64,000 nucleotides of DNA, taken from assembly GCA_014529385.2 (NCBI GenBank), contig CM043966.1, positions 35,057,125 through 35,121,124 of the forward strand, read 5' to 3'. Below are positions 52,991 to 64,000 of the stretch, piece by piece. Both the position numbers and the translations under genes were made by a program. Under the pieces are notes generated by a model. That model did no database searches. It was not told where the DNA came from and saw nothing but the letters and a program-made list of their open reading frames with translations. Positions within the stretch are counted from its first letter, which is position 1, and every line of letters begins with the position of its first letter. The DNA comes from Adiantum capillus-veneris (taxonomy: Eukaryota; Streptophyta; Polypodiopsida; Polypodiales; Pteridaceae).

Positions 52991-53004
52991 CCTCTCCCCC
53001 TCCT
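52991..53004 (-). other. Internal polypurine tract of R4
   Basis: Minus strand AGGAGGGGGAGAGG followed by CATTCC, matching R1 and R2. Confidence 0.58.
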
Positions 53005-53167
53005 AGTTGGAGTCCTCCCGGACGACAGGGTATCGTCAAGGGTATGTGTTGTGCATGGGTGTGAACTCGTGCTAATGCAGGCGTTGTAATATAGCCCTAT
53101 ATGCATGTGCAGTCAATGCATGTAGAAAGAATTTATGCAGTGTAAGAGGAAGGTATAAGCGATTCGC

Positions 53168-54640
53168 TTATTGGCATTTGTCGTTGAGATTTCTTGTGGT
53201 AGCTTGAGTTGGCTGGCAGATTTTCTTTGCAAGGAGTAGTTATAAATTTGCCGCTCTTTGTTTGATTGTTTTCCACTGGTTTTGAATTGGCTTATGTGGA
53301 ACCTTTGAAGTCGATATTGTCGTATATTTTGTTGCATTTTCTGGTGGAACATTCTTTCTTTCTCCTTTGATGACTTGGGTCTTATAGATCCTTGTAGTTT
53401 TTGTTGTTGTTAATTCTGTTTGTTTCCTCGTGCTGTTTGCATGATGTGGCTTGACATTGACAGTTTTAGATAACTGCTCGATGGTCATCTTTGGCCTCCC
53501 TTCTTGTGTTGTTGGCCTGTTTTGAATTGGCAATTTTGGCCGCCATACCAATATAGTCCGTTGTGTAATCGACCGATTGACTGTGTTTCTTTGAAGTTTT
53601 GTTGGATTTTGGTGTTTTGTTTGTTCTTCTGCCCTCTTTTTTATAGGAATTAGGCTGTCTTGCCTTATCCAAACTTTGTATTTCCTCTTTTGATGTAATT
53701 GTGCCTCGGCCCAGATCTGTACGCCGTACCCAAACTTGCCTGGTTCCCTGCATGGTTGTTGATTTTTGATAAGACGTTGCTGGACTTGTAAACTCTGTTT
53801 GTTATTGGGCATATCCTTGCGGTTGTATTGACTCCTGTTTCCTCCTTGACATGTATTGGTTATATGAAAAGAAGGGTTCTGAAAAGTTTTCATTTCGGAA
53901 CAGTGCTTCATTCTAGTATCCAAATCAATGAATACCCTGTTAGCTTTCATCCATGACACTGCTAAGATACACGGAGTTGCTAATCTACTTGGTGGCAGTA
54001 CATGGAACTTTGTAGTGTACTGGTGTGCTTGTACTGTGATTGGTATTATAATAGACCACAACGTGGTCACCTCATCACCCGATGCTACTTTCAACCGGTG
54101 TGTCTCTGGGATAGTCCTCATTGGTCCAAGTTTCTGAAAGAGCTCAAAGCTGATGACGTTCGTTTTTGCTCCAGTGTCAAGCAATGCATAGATTTCAACT
54201 TGTTTTGTGCCTGCATAAGCTTTTATGTAAGGACTACACCACGTATCTTCCAACTCGTCAATGATGCTATCATCCTGAGCCCTAAAGTCTGTCATGGTCT
54301 TTTCTAATTCTTCGCTTTGTATATCCGCTTCAATTGTTTGGGATGTCGAAAGAGGATATTCGTCAATCATCATTGGGGTGACCATGTTTATTGTCCTAAG
54401 AAACTGCTTTCGTTTAGCAATCCGTTCCTTGGCTTCTTGTTGTGTTTGGTCCTGAATTCTTTGTTGTTCCTGTCTATAGGCTTTTCCATAATGCAATTGA
54501 AACAACATTTCTGGTGTTAAAGGTAGATGATATTTTTTTAAACGACACCCACTAATCCAGTTCGGCATTTCTTTTCCATCTAGTGTCGACAAATTTACTG
54601 CTCTGCTGGACGATACTTCTTGGATCAAATAAGGCCCCAT
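53168..54640 (-). pseudogene. R4 pol C-terminus: integrase CTD end, second protease-like domain, W-motif tail
   Basis: Open from 54640 to a stop at 53240-53242 and in frame to the natural end at 53168-53170. Starts MGPYLIQEVSSSRAVNLSTL and RLKKYHLPLTPEM. The retropepsin-like domain has IYALLDTGAKTNVISFELFQ (DTGA at 54167-54178) and a later FHVLPP...PCILAVSWM, where the ILG-type Gly is Ala. The tail carries RQVWVRRTD, YKVWIRQDS and LVWRPKLP. It ends TIKQRAANL then NLNDKCQ. Sequence is well diverged from R2, so survival of the domain suggests selection. Confidence 0.8.
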
Positions 54641-55480
54641 TCCCCTTTTCTTTAGCTTTTTGGCATGCTGTTTAAGGGTGTATACTAAGACATAGTCGCC
54701 CGTTTTAAAGTCCTTGTTCTTGACATGTTTGTCAAAAAACTCTTTCTGTTGTCTTTTTTTTGCATATATGGCTGCTACAGCATTGAGTCATAACTCATCT
54801 AATTTTTCAAGGTCCTCTAACCATTCTGAAAGTTCATGCCCCATCCAGTCCAATTGTGTGGCTACCCTTAGTGTGGGGATCAAAAAGTCAATAGGCAATA
54901 TTGCATTTTACCCATATACCATATTAAATGGTGTAGCATTGAGTGTTGTTTTATATGCAACTCGATAAGCCCACAATGCCGAATAGAGCATCTAATCCCA
55001 ATCTGTTCTTGTTTCACTAACCAGTTTCGTAAGAACTGTGCACAATATTTTGTTGGTCGCTTCCGCTTGGCCATTGGCTTGTGGATGATAGGGTGCAGAT
55101 TTGCGATGAATTACCATAAACTCATTTAAGAGATGTTGGATAAATTCATTTACAAAGTGTGTCCCTCTATCACTCACTAGCTCGATTGGAAGGCCATAAC
55201 GTGTAAACACATATTCATATAAGAATTGTGTCGTGGTTCTAGCGTCTGCTTTCATTGTGGCTTTTGCTTCCACCCATTTTTTCATGTAATCCGTGGCCAC
55301 TATGATATATTGTGCTTGTGAACGATACGCTGGTGGAGTGATAGGACCAACAAAGTCCAATCCCCATTTAGCGAATGCTCGAGCACTCATCATTGGTCTT
55401 AAATGCATTTCGTCTCTTTTAACTGGTACCTTAGTGCGCTGACATTCATCACACCTTTTCACGAATTTTGTTGCATCTTG
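54641..55480 (-). pseudogene. R4 pol: integrase catalytic core
   Basis: GLDFVGPITPP, LVSDRGTHFVNEFI and NGQAEATNKILCTVL give Asp, Asp, Glu with DD35E spacing; SAPYHPQ is present. A stop near 54992 after TDWD and two more around 54790 and 54910 interrupt the C-terminal part, which includes EFFDKHV and TGDYVLVYTLKQHAKKLKK. Confidence 0.88.
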
Positions 55481-56140
55481 AATCATGGTCGACCACCATA
55501 TACCTGCAACCATAATGATTTTTACGGTTCTCTCTACTGAAAAATGACCTCCTGCTATCCCTGCGAGCTTGTTCCAATAATGGAAAGTAGTCATTTTCAT
55601 GAGGAACTAACCTCAGCTGGTCATCAGTTCTTCTTTTATACAATTGTTCACTAATGAGGGCATACCTATTTGCTTTGATTTGTAAAGCCTTTTGTCTGGC
55701 TTTAGACCAATCTCCTTGCAGCTCCTTATTAGTCAAATATTCCACAATAGCATGACTCCATGTGGGTGCTACTGTCACTTGGTATAATGTGGCATAATCC
55801 ACAGTAGTATTGGATGTGCAAAAGTCGCATTTCTTGATGTACTTAGCTATATCGTATGCCATTCCTGGCCAATACACTCCAAGTCTTCTTAGTTGTTCAT
55901 ACATCATTTGATTTCCTCTATGGAATCCCCCTATTTGTGTATGGGCCTCCTCTAGATACGCTTCGTACTCCTTTGAGCCTATACACAACCTTAGAATCCC
56001 ATCGTTTCCATGATGGTACATTCTTCCCGCAAGCATTGTGTAATTTCGTGCTTGTCTAACGTCTTGCACCGTGTGTTTGTCGTCAAGATTCATTCCATAT
56101 GTCAGCAACAGAATAATTTTCTCTGACCATTTCGGTACCA
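55420..56140 (-). pseudogene. R4 pol: tandem HHCC zinc modules
   Basis: Module 1: AGRMYHHGNDG, HTQIGGFH (HX6H), 30 residues with LGVYWPGM, then KCDFC. Module 2: ISEQLYKRRTDDQLRL, an Ala/Arg-damaged His region, GGHFSVERTV, 30 residues with GIWWSTM, then RCDECQ. A frameshift near 55560-55600 splits module 2. The spacing HX6HX30CX2C equals that in R1/R2 although the sequences differ widely. Confidence 0.82.
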
Positions 56141-56680
56141 TCTCTATATTAAACAGGTATGCGTCTGGGAGATCATCATCTACCCCAGTAGCTTTTTCGC
56201 CATGTAGTAATCGAGAAAGGTGGTCTGCTCTTTGATGAGTTTTTCCATTCTTAACTACTACCATAAAATCAAACTCTAGCAACACAATGAACCATCTTAC
56301 AATCCGTCCCGTGTTACAAGGTTTGTTTACTAAGTACAAGAGTGCCTAATGATCCACAAAGAATGTGAATTTGTTCGCGAGCAAGTAATGCCGAAATTTC
56401 TTTACCGCATATATCATACCCAATCCTTCTCTTTCAATGGTAGTATAATTCTTTTCTGCACTGTTGAGTTGTCTACTAGCATAACTGATTGGAAAATCCA
56501 TCTTACCCTCCCCTGGTTGTGCTAATATACAGCCTATTGCAAATGCCGAAGCATCTACATGTACATGGAAGATCTTTGACCAATCTAGTGCTTTTAGAAT
56601 TGGTGCAGATACCAGTGCATATTTTAGTTTCTGGAATGACTCCTTACATTCATTGGTCCAATTGAAGATCGTGATTAGAC
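56140..56680 (-). pseudogene. R4 pol: RNase H domain
   Basis: HVHVDASAFAIGCILAQ, YASRQLNSAEKNYTTIERE, FFVDH, a stop at 56346-56348, then MYLVNKPCNTGRIVRW and HQRADHLSRL. Catalytic Asp, Glu, Asp are present. Single stop, otherwise clean. Confidence 0.9.
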
Positions 56681-57360
56681 TATACAAGGGTTTTGCTATT
56701 ACAACGTACATGTAGATAAAACGTCGGTAGTATCCACAATGTCCCATAAATGATTGTACCTCTTGTACAGTGTTTGGTCGTGGCAATTCTATGATCACCT
56801 TTACCTTGTCTTCACCAGTGATAATTCCATTAGCCGACACTATGTGGCCTAAGATTTTACCTTGTCGTACCATGAATACACATTTTTTTGGGTTGAGGCA
56901 AATCCTATACATTCTGCATTTTTCGAATACGTTTCTAAGATGATCTATATGGTCTTCTCTCAATAGAGAATAGACACACAAGTCGTCCATGTAAATATCC
57001 AAGAATATTCGCAAGTATTCTTTAAAAGCATGTGTCATTAATCTCTGAAATGTGGCTGGAGCATTGGTCAAGCCAAATGGCATTACTCTAAACGCATATA
57101 CGCCCCATTCTGTTGCAAACGCTGTTTTGTATTGATCTTCTAGTTTCACCCCCAATGGTTATAACCAGAGAATTCGTCCATAAATCTATAGGCTTGCTTG
57201 CCTGCTACTCGTTCCTGGACGTGTTCAGTGATAGGAAGAGGGTAGTTGTCCCTTATTTTTGCTGCGTTTACCTTCTTGATATTTACACACGCTCGTAATT
57301 TTCCGTTTTTCTTGGGTACCACCACTATCGGGGACACCCAGTCCGTGTGCTCTATCTCAT
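56680..57360 (-). pseudogene. R4 pol: reverse transcriptase domain
   Basis: TDWVSPIVVVPKKNGKLRAC, DEFSGYN, a frameshift near 57150, then MPFGLTNAPATFQRLM, IYMDDLCVYS, ILGHIVSANG and QSFMGHCGYYRRFIYMY. The first catalytic Asp block is mutated (DGFSGYN to DEFSGYN, Asp kept). Confidence 0.92.
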
Positions 57361-59632
57361 AAATAAATTCAGCCTCCATAAGTTTGTCTATCTCTTCTTT
57401 TATCCTTTTGGCGAATGTCTCATTATACATGTATGGACGTTGTTTTCTTGTCTTTGCATCAGACTTCAGAGGGATTGAATGTTCACAAATGTTAGGATCC
57501 ACCCCCTTCAAATCTTTGTACAACCATGCAAATACATCTCAAAACTCCTTAAGTGTTTTGATTAGTAAGTCCTCTTCTTCCCGACCTAGATCTGTGGCAA
57601 TGTAAGCAGGTCGAGGACTTTCTCTTGGCTCTGCTAAGTCTATTTTCTTGGCGTTCTCTGGCCCATCGTAGGACTCGTTTGATTTTGGCTCCCTCATTGG
57701 TTGCTGAACCACCAATCTTCTTTCCTGAATGGTGTACTTACAATAGTGAGGAGGTACATCTATCTTTCTACTCCCATCACTAGCATTCGTTCCATCGCTA
57801 CTTTCCATTTCAGTTGTCCATACATTTTTAATTTTTTGTTTCAACTCATTGTATCTCGTTTTCCGTTCAATTTTCGTCATAATTGGACCACCACAGACAT
57901 TCAGTTTTTCTATTGCAACTCTTTTTTTTGCTTTGCTGGTTTTCTTAGGTTTCAACAGTCTGGACTTAAATCCTGAGTCTTCAACAACCTTAAGAAATCT
58001 TCCTGACACTTTATCCTTAGCACAATCAACAGCATGAATGTTCATAAGGAAATGTGTCTTACCCCTAAACTCCGGCATGGGTCTCAGCCTGGTTGGTAGA
58101 CTGATATGGTGTCGTTAACTCTTGTATCTTTTTTGGCGTCTCTCACTTTGGTTTGGGAAATTGTAGAAGACGTCATTGTCTTGATCTTGATTGTCTTCTC
58201 CCTCCGTATTTTCCGACTTCTTGTCATCCGCGTTATCCTTGTTTTCACTTTGATCAGAAGAATCATAAAATTCTTCTCTCCCCTGCTTGATTTCTTTAGT
58301 GGGGATGTCCACATAGCCTACTATTTTAATATCAAGTTTCATTTCTGTTTTATTGATCCTCATATTCTCAGTATCTCCATCGTTCTCGTCCTCCTCCACA
58401 ATTTTGCTCAACATGTAGAATGGTATGATATCGTAGCCATTCTCATCACAAAATTTGGTGGGAGTGACTTCATTGACGCATACATCCAATGTAGCCAAAA
58501 TTTGAGACCATTCTAGGGGTTCGAGCTTCTCTTCGGGAAAAGGTTCTCGTATATATGCATCGTCTTCCAAGACCCTCTCTAGTGTCTTTTCATTGTGGTC
58601 AAATTCACTACATTGAGATGCCCTGCACATCCATATCTGCTTTTTCTTACAAAGCCACGCTGGGACTTCTGATCCACTAATGGTGGCTGAGTCAAATTCT
58701 TCCACAGGGGTTCTCGTGACATCATGGTAGCTATGATTTTTCATGTTTACTTGTGTAGTAGTTTCAGCATGTCTTAGATACAAATAATCATACCCCCAGT
58801 CCTGAACCATTTTGAGTTGCCTCATGAACGGCCTACCAAGGATAATTTCATAGTTGTTCTTCTTGCCGAAATCTACTATGGCAAAGGTATGTTTGTACTC
58901 TATGCCAGAGGAAGATACCACAATTTCCTCAAGCAATCCTATAGGCCTTTCTATGTGCCCATCCGCCAGTTGCAATTTCATTCTAGTTGTTCGTATTGCT
59001 GGTTTTCCCCATTTTTTCCATAGCATTTTGGTCGCAATGGCAATGCCAGCTCCGCTATCAAGTATTGCCTTAGTCTCTATGCTGTTATACTCAACTGGTA
59101 GGGTTGTGTTGCCGTCTTCACCCTCACAATACTCTCCTACCTTATTGAGTGGCACTGGTCTAGTGTTGATTTTCTTCGGTTCCGTGTCATTAAGCTCGGT
59201 TTCGAAGAACTTAAGAGGTGTCCTTATACCAAAATTTTCAAGACATTTTCCCACTTCCGTCCACATGCTTGGCCTAATTTTTAACAATTCTGCCAATGTG
59301 ATTGTACACTTGACCGGAGTGGTCAACAAGTCTGTCAGGATTTTAGTGTCCAATTGATTTGACCCGCCTATTCTTTGAGAAGGTACTCTTCGAATTTCTG
59401 ACCTTGCCTCATAGTCCCCCATATATGATGGCAAAGTTCTAAGTGATGTTGGTCTGCTATCTTTGGATGCAAGTGAACCATTATCCCCTTGAAATGATTT
59501 AACGTCTAAATCCCATGGAGGCTTATTCAAGTTCAACTCCGAGAAAGGCGCCGACTCGACTGTTTTTGTCTCATATTTTTCTTGAGCTTTTCTTACCGTT
59601 TCCCATAGCTCTTCAGGCCAATTTTCTTCCAC
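57361..59632 (-). pseudogene. R4 pol: protease, PR-RT linker
   Basis: Starts in the conserved pre-protease segment (SLRTLPSYMGDYEARSEI, NTRPVPLNKVGEYCEGEDGN), then AILDSGAGIAIATK (DSGA at 59048-59059) and YEIILGRPFMRQLKM, then IWMCRASQC, an acidic run, a stop near 58115, a basic Lys-rich linker and the pre-RT block with GVDP. The protease half is open for about 500 codons. Confidence 0.88.
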
Positions 59633-59658
59633 AATAGGGGTATATGGTGGAAAATCTT

Positions 59659-62600
59659 TCAGTGATTCATCAGTGCTATAGGCACGTCTCTTGCATCCTC
59701 TACATCCGGCAAGGATTTAACATTTTCTATCTTGTCGGGTATCCTTTGTTCAATTTTGTGAGGTGTTTCATTGTTTGGTGGTTTGATTACTCTATCCCCC
59801 ACTTCCATAGGTGGAGGCTCGAGTAAAGCTTGTGCAGTTTCAATCAACTGTTTTCACATCTCTAGTCTCTGTTTTTCTATCTGTGGATATGGATATGTCA
59901 TCCACCTTTTCTCTAGAGTCTGTCTGTTCTTCAATATTGCTTCATATGCTTGCAAGATTGCATCTAAGGGTTCACTGATCTCATCTACCAATACCGACCC
60001 TCCTAAGCTTGCACTTCTTGGTCCCTCCGTTGATTTTAGAGAGTAAGACTCTCTTTGATGTTTAAGTTGCTCTCGAGCTATCATTAGCTCAACTTCTACA
60101 TCTTTTTGTTTTCGCTCACGTCTAGCTTTCATTTTCTCTCTTCGTTCTTTCCAAGGATTATCACGACTGACGCTAGACTTGTCAGTCTTGATTTCTTCAT
60201 GATTTTCATCGTTACTCTTGGGCTGATTGTCATTTCTCCTTGCTTGGGCTCTCGTCAAGACCTTAACATGAATCGGAGTTTCGTTTTCTGACCCTCCACC
60301 GGAAGGCAGCGCTCCCAGCATATTCAAGGTAGTTTTTGCTCCTTTGCTCGGGTTTTTAGGGCAATCAAGGATCAAGTGATTAATTACACACTCGATGCAA
60401 TATGTGTTGACCCTAATGATTTCGTCATGAGGGCAGTCCCTCAGCCAATGGTCTCCACCACACTTGTAGCATGGTCCTTTAGGCTGTTGAGGTGCTCTTG
60501 GAGCTCCTCTTTGTTGGTGTGCAATTCTTTGCCCGCTCATGCCTCCGTTGGCTATGAACAACAGTGTTCTTTCATCCAAGCTATATCTTCCTTCCCCCGC
60601 TGCCTGTGCAGCAGTTGGTGGTCCTGTATTTCCTATCATGCTCCATGGTTCTGGTGTAGAGGGTTCTTCCTGTGGATAATAGATAGAGTTCGCCGCATAT
60701 CCATTGGGCTCATCGTAGTATGTATGAATAGGTACCAAAGCCTTCTCATTCGACTCAGTTACTGTGGGTGTGTATCTTATGCCGACTGGTCGTAATCCTG
60801 GTAGGGGTGGTTGTTGTCCCAACACTGGTTGTGGTCTTTCTACACCTACAGGTCCTAGTAGGTTGCCTATCTGATATCTAGGCATCTGTGGGACTTGAGG
60901 GGATGTCGCCTGAGCTTGCGGAGCATATGGTCATTCTCTCACATATCCCTTGTTATAATAACACTCCTACGTCCCATGGTTTGTCCATTTTTGTTCAATT
61001 GCACACCATTTAGCTTGTGGTTTGGAATACAAGTTAATATTTTTAAGCACTTCCTCTACAAGCTGCTCTTGGCTTACCGCTACTTCTCCTTTCGGTGCTG
61101 TCTTAGCAGACTTGCTTCCTCTTTGTTGCGAGGAAGAATCATCGTCAAGATCCTTGAACTCACCCTCTTTGTAGACCGCACAATTGTCCACAAGGTATAG
61201 AGCTTCCTTGGTTAAATCATTCAATGTCATGCTCCTTTTCATATGTAAGTCCTTCTGAAGATCTGCATTCCTTAGTCCTTGGATAAATATAAGCATAAGT
61301 CTGGACTGAGTTGGCAGTTCTTCCATGGGGCAGAACTTAACACATCTTTTTAATTGGAGGGTTGCCTTTCGCACAGACTCTCCATCTTTCTGTTTGAATT
61401 TATGGATTTGTGATACTGTATTATGAGCTATTCCCCTTTGCGAGAATTCCTTGATAAACTCGTCAAACACTTCCTCCATAGACTCAAAGTCTCTTCGCTC
61501 CACTGAGTCAAACCATGTAGCAGCATCATCCTCTAAGGTTAAACCGAATCCTACAAATTAGGTAGGAAAGTCTAACACCTCTTCATCTCTAATTACACAC
61601 ACAAAGGCTGCTACATGATCTCTCGGATCCTTGCTTCCCGTATATTTCTTGTTTACCCATTTTTGCACTTGAGAAGGTCTAATTCTATGATGGTCTACAA
61701 ATCTCATGATGGGATCTCCCCGTCCTAGTCGATATACCTCCTCTGGTCTTCTATAGTGGCCAGGTTCCTCTCCCAATGGTGCTCCTAAGACATAATTTCT
61801 AACAGTTCTCGTGAGAGATGTTTCATCTCTCCGAACTCGTTCTAGGGGTGTTCTTCCAGGCTTAGTTGACCCCTGAGTCTTTGGCTTACTCTCTCCTTGA
61901 TACTGTGCATAGAGTGGTGGTTCTTGTAAATCCCTTAGCCCTCGTGCGGTTTGATAACCCTCTCGGGTTCGGTCTTGTTCTAATGTAGCACTCTATCGAA
62001 GCCATGCCTGCAATGATGGTTGAGTAGCTGGTTGGTCCTGGTAGTTGGACGTCAATTGTCGGGTAGAATGTGAGGTAGCGTCATACTCTTTTGAAAAGGG
62101 ATTTGTCGACTTGCTAGGGGTGTAGGTGGCTCTTGGTACTTCGTCAGGGCCATAGGTCGATGCTCCCGGAACTGTTGTCTTTTTAACCTCCTCTGGGAGA
62201 ATACGTTTGTATTCTCGCCCGTATCTGTCAACAAAAACAATATCCTTCCCCATAGCAGTTTCATAAGAAATAAGTAAAGAACCTTGTCTTTGCTTAATTC
62301 GTTTGGGTAGGGTTCCTTGCATCAAAAATAAGAGACTATTCCCTCGCTTTCATGCTTGTAAATCCCTACATTCTCATTATAGGTTGGGACCCTGTTTGTT
62401 TTCTTATCATACATAAAAAGCGCTCCAGGTCGATCAATGTTAGGAGGCGGTTCTTGGGTTTTTGAAACCATTTTCCCTTTTGCCACGTTATCCCCATATT
62501 TGTTGTAATCCTCAGGGTTACTCACTATCAGATAGTAGTTCCCCTTTTCGTCTCGGAATCTGTCTCCATCATCATAGACTCAAATTATCTCTAGTCTCTA

Positions 62601-62957
62601 AGCCGGTATTTCTTCAATACAAATACACTTGCGTCCTCGATAGTCAGAATAAACTAAGGCTCCCCTCGAGTTAGTTCCTTCCAAGAAGATTATAGTGAAC
62701 TTGGTTTCGTTTAAAGGATGTCGGGAGGTTCTCCCCCCTGGCATTGGTCCTTCACAGTTGAAACCTCCTGGCTGTTGACTCCCCATCATGAAGAAGGACT
62801 TTTCCGATGAAGTGTCAGTATCACTACCCTCTTCAATGATCGGTGCTAATGGGTCTAGTCTTGTCTGAGTTACACTCTCTTCGGTGGATGTGGTGCTTAC
62901 TTGACTTTTGACACTTTTAGCTCCCGACTTAACAAAGGCTCCTGACCTTAAATACAT
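59659..62957 (-). pseudogene. R4 gag (structural protein)
   Basis: ATG at 62957 (MYLRSGAFVKSG). The N-domain has SFFMMGSQQPGG, GALVYSDYRGRKCICIEE and PTYNENVGIYKHESEGIVSY, as in R2. The Retrotrans_gag core follows (VQKWVNKKYTGSKDPRDHVA, EFSQRGIAHNTVSQIHKF). Two complete zinc knuckles: CYKCGGDHWLRDCP and CIECVINHLILDCP. Stops and a frameshift near 62595, 62320, 61990, 61555 and 60965 break it. The gag frame ends at 59659, and pol opens one frame over at 59632. Confidence 0.87.
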
Positions 62958-63238
62958 AAGAATGAAAGTTGGGTTGCAAACTTAAATCTTACTTGGACTC
63001 CTTCTTGTGCGGCTTTGTGATGATCCCCTTATGGGATCTACACAAGGATGGTTAGTCTGTTCACATGGGTTTTCCCTGAATTACCAAAAAATCTTTTAAG
63101 TATGTACAGCAACCACTTAGTCAGCCTTCTGGTGGTCCAATTTCAAATATGAAATGATGGTTGGGATCTATATGGAGAGTATGTCCTAGCAGTATAGTCA
63201 CAAATTGCAAAATATATCTGAATCACTAAGTCTTTCTT

Positions 63239-63256
63239 AGTCTATCGTGATAGACT
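63239..63256. repeat. R4 CGCG palindrome, leader copy 1
   Basis: AGTCTATCGTGATAGACT; core CGTG. Confidence 0.88.
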
Positions 63257-63540
63257 GACAATTTGCTCAGCACAAGTCAATTCAAAATTGTGACTTCACC
63301 CTTGAGTTCCAGTTACCCTCTATAGCCTATCCCTCAAGTTTTATGAAGTTTGGACACTTGGGTTGAGTTTTGGTCCCATTTTAGTATTTTAGTCAGAGCT
63401 TGATTCTCTATCTGGGCCTTAGATTGACTTTCAGTGATCTAAATGCCTTGAAATTTGGTGTGTGTGTTGTATAGGCTCTGATAAAGCTCTCGATCCCTAG
63501 GGGAAATTTGGAAGATATGGTCCTTAGCAGCAGTTTCCTT

Positions 63541-63558
63541 AGTCTATCGCGATAGACT
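63541..63558. repeat. R4 CGCG palindrome, leader copy 2 (perfect)
   Basis: AGTCTATCGCGATAGACT; 302 bp from copy 1. Confidence 0.92.
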
Positions 63559-63838
63559 GGCAATTTTCTCCATTTTTAGCATTTTTCTCAAGTTTTCTCC
63601 ACAGTTGGTTCAGCCTCTCCTTGTGAAGTGCATTGACAAATTTTGGCACTATTTAGACATTTGGTCAAAGCCTTCTTGCCCTTGTCTCTAAATTCAGACT
63701 CTAAAACACCAGTTTTGAAGTTTTGTGGTTAAGATGGTGTTCAATTTCACTCAATTTTTGTGAGTACCCTTGTATTGATGTGTTAAACTTGTGGTATAAA
63801 GGTTTTTTCCTTGTTGTTAGTCAATCACCACCTTCATC

Positions 63839-63856
63839 AGTCTATAGCGATAGACT
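63839..63856. repeat. R4 CGCG palindrome, leader copy 3
   Basis: AGTCTATAGCGATAGACT; one core change; 298 bp from copy 2. Confidence 0.88.
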
Positions 63857-64000
63857 AGGTAGAGAGCAATGGGGATTTAATTTTTGTCTATTTTTGCATA
63901 ATTGTGTTCCCTGTGCCCATATAAGTCTATCCCCCAAGTTTTATGAAGTTTGGACTTATTTTGACCTTAGACTCAAGCACTTCACAAATTTCACTCTTCT

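Larger units (their letters stand above)
45958..64000 (-). mobile_element. R4, Ty3/gypsy relative inserted in R3
   Basis: Minus-strand element with 3' LTR, polypurine tract, near-full ORF2, intron, internal polypurine tract, pol, gag and part of the leader; the 5' LTR is past the right edge. It inserted into the R3 RT; the bases before its LTR are CCATT, a candidate target duplication. It has the best-preserved ORF2 in the window. Confidence 0.9.
62958..64000 (-). other. R4 leader upstream of gag, with palindromes
   Basis: Non-coding. It carries three palindromes of the same type as the R4 ORF2 intron, about 300 bp apart, in tandem-like units that share text with that intron (for example CTTGAAATTTGGTGTG here and CTTGAAATTTTGTGTGG at about 50540). 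The primer site and 5' LTR are outside the window. Confidence 0.65.

Overview
The window is repeat-rich nuclear DNA from a land plant, probably one with a large genome. Reasons: four related Ty3/gypsy LTR retrotransposons of the plant Tat/Athila-like (non-chromovirus) type, a primer site matching plant tRNA-Asp, a Ty1/copia fragment, degenerate minisatellites, and decayed SET-like and transposase-like genes. I cannot name the species. I see no intact host gene; nearly all coding sequence carries stops or frameshifts.

Layout. R1 (+ strand) fills 1-4985 and resumes at 20216-26420. It is split by R2 (- strand), a structurally complete element at 4986-20215 with 918- and 932-bp LTRs and a 5-bp target duplication (taggg). 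R1 ends in a 5'-truncated 3' LTR at 26420, inserted in a tandem-repeat field (26421-33166). That field also holds a short ORF fragment, a SET-like fragment (- strand) and a MITE-like inverted-repeat element. A transposase-like (DUF7869-type) pseudogene follows at 33930-35919, then a copia reverse-transcriptase fragment that stops at the LTR of R3. R3 (- strand, 36752-45957) is itself broken inside its RT by R4 (- strand, 45958 to beyond 64000). The 5' halves of R3 and of R4's own LTR lie outside the window.

Shared plan of these elements, read in their own sense: 5' LTR, tRNA-Asp type primer site, long leader with spaced palindromes, gag (about 300-residue unknown N-domain, Retrotrans_gag, two zinc knuckles), protease, basic linker, RT, RNase H, TWO tandem HX6HX30CX2C zinc modules, DD35E integrase, a SECOND retropepsin-like domain (DSGA/DTGA) after the integrase, a tail of spaced tryptophan motifs ending in a conserved C-terminus, an internal polypurine tract, a TATA-bearing block, a 7-nt mini-exon (ATG AGR G) with a GT or GC donor, a 1.4-1.9-kb intron carrying CGCG-centred palindromes about 285 bp apart, a large coiled-coil ORF2 of unknown function, 3' polypurine tract and 3' LTR.

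The main candidates for something undescribed are the post-integrase protease, the duplicated integrase zinc module, the separately promoted and spliced ORF2, and the lineage-specific palindromes (three sequences, one CGCG core) that precede both gag and ORF2. All are read from sequence only; homology calls are by eye.
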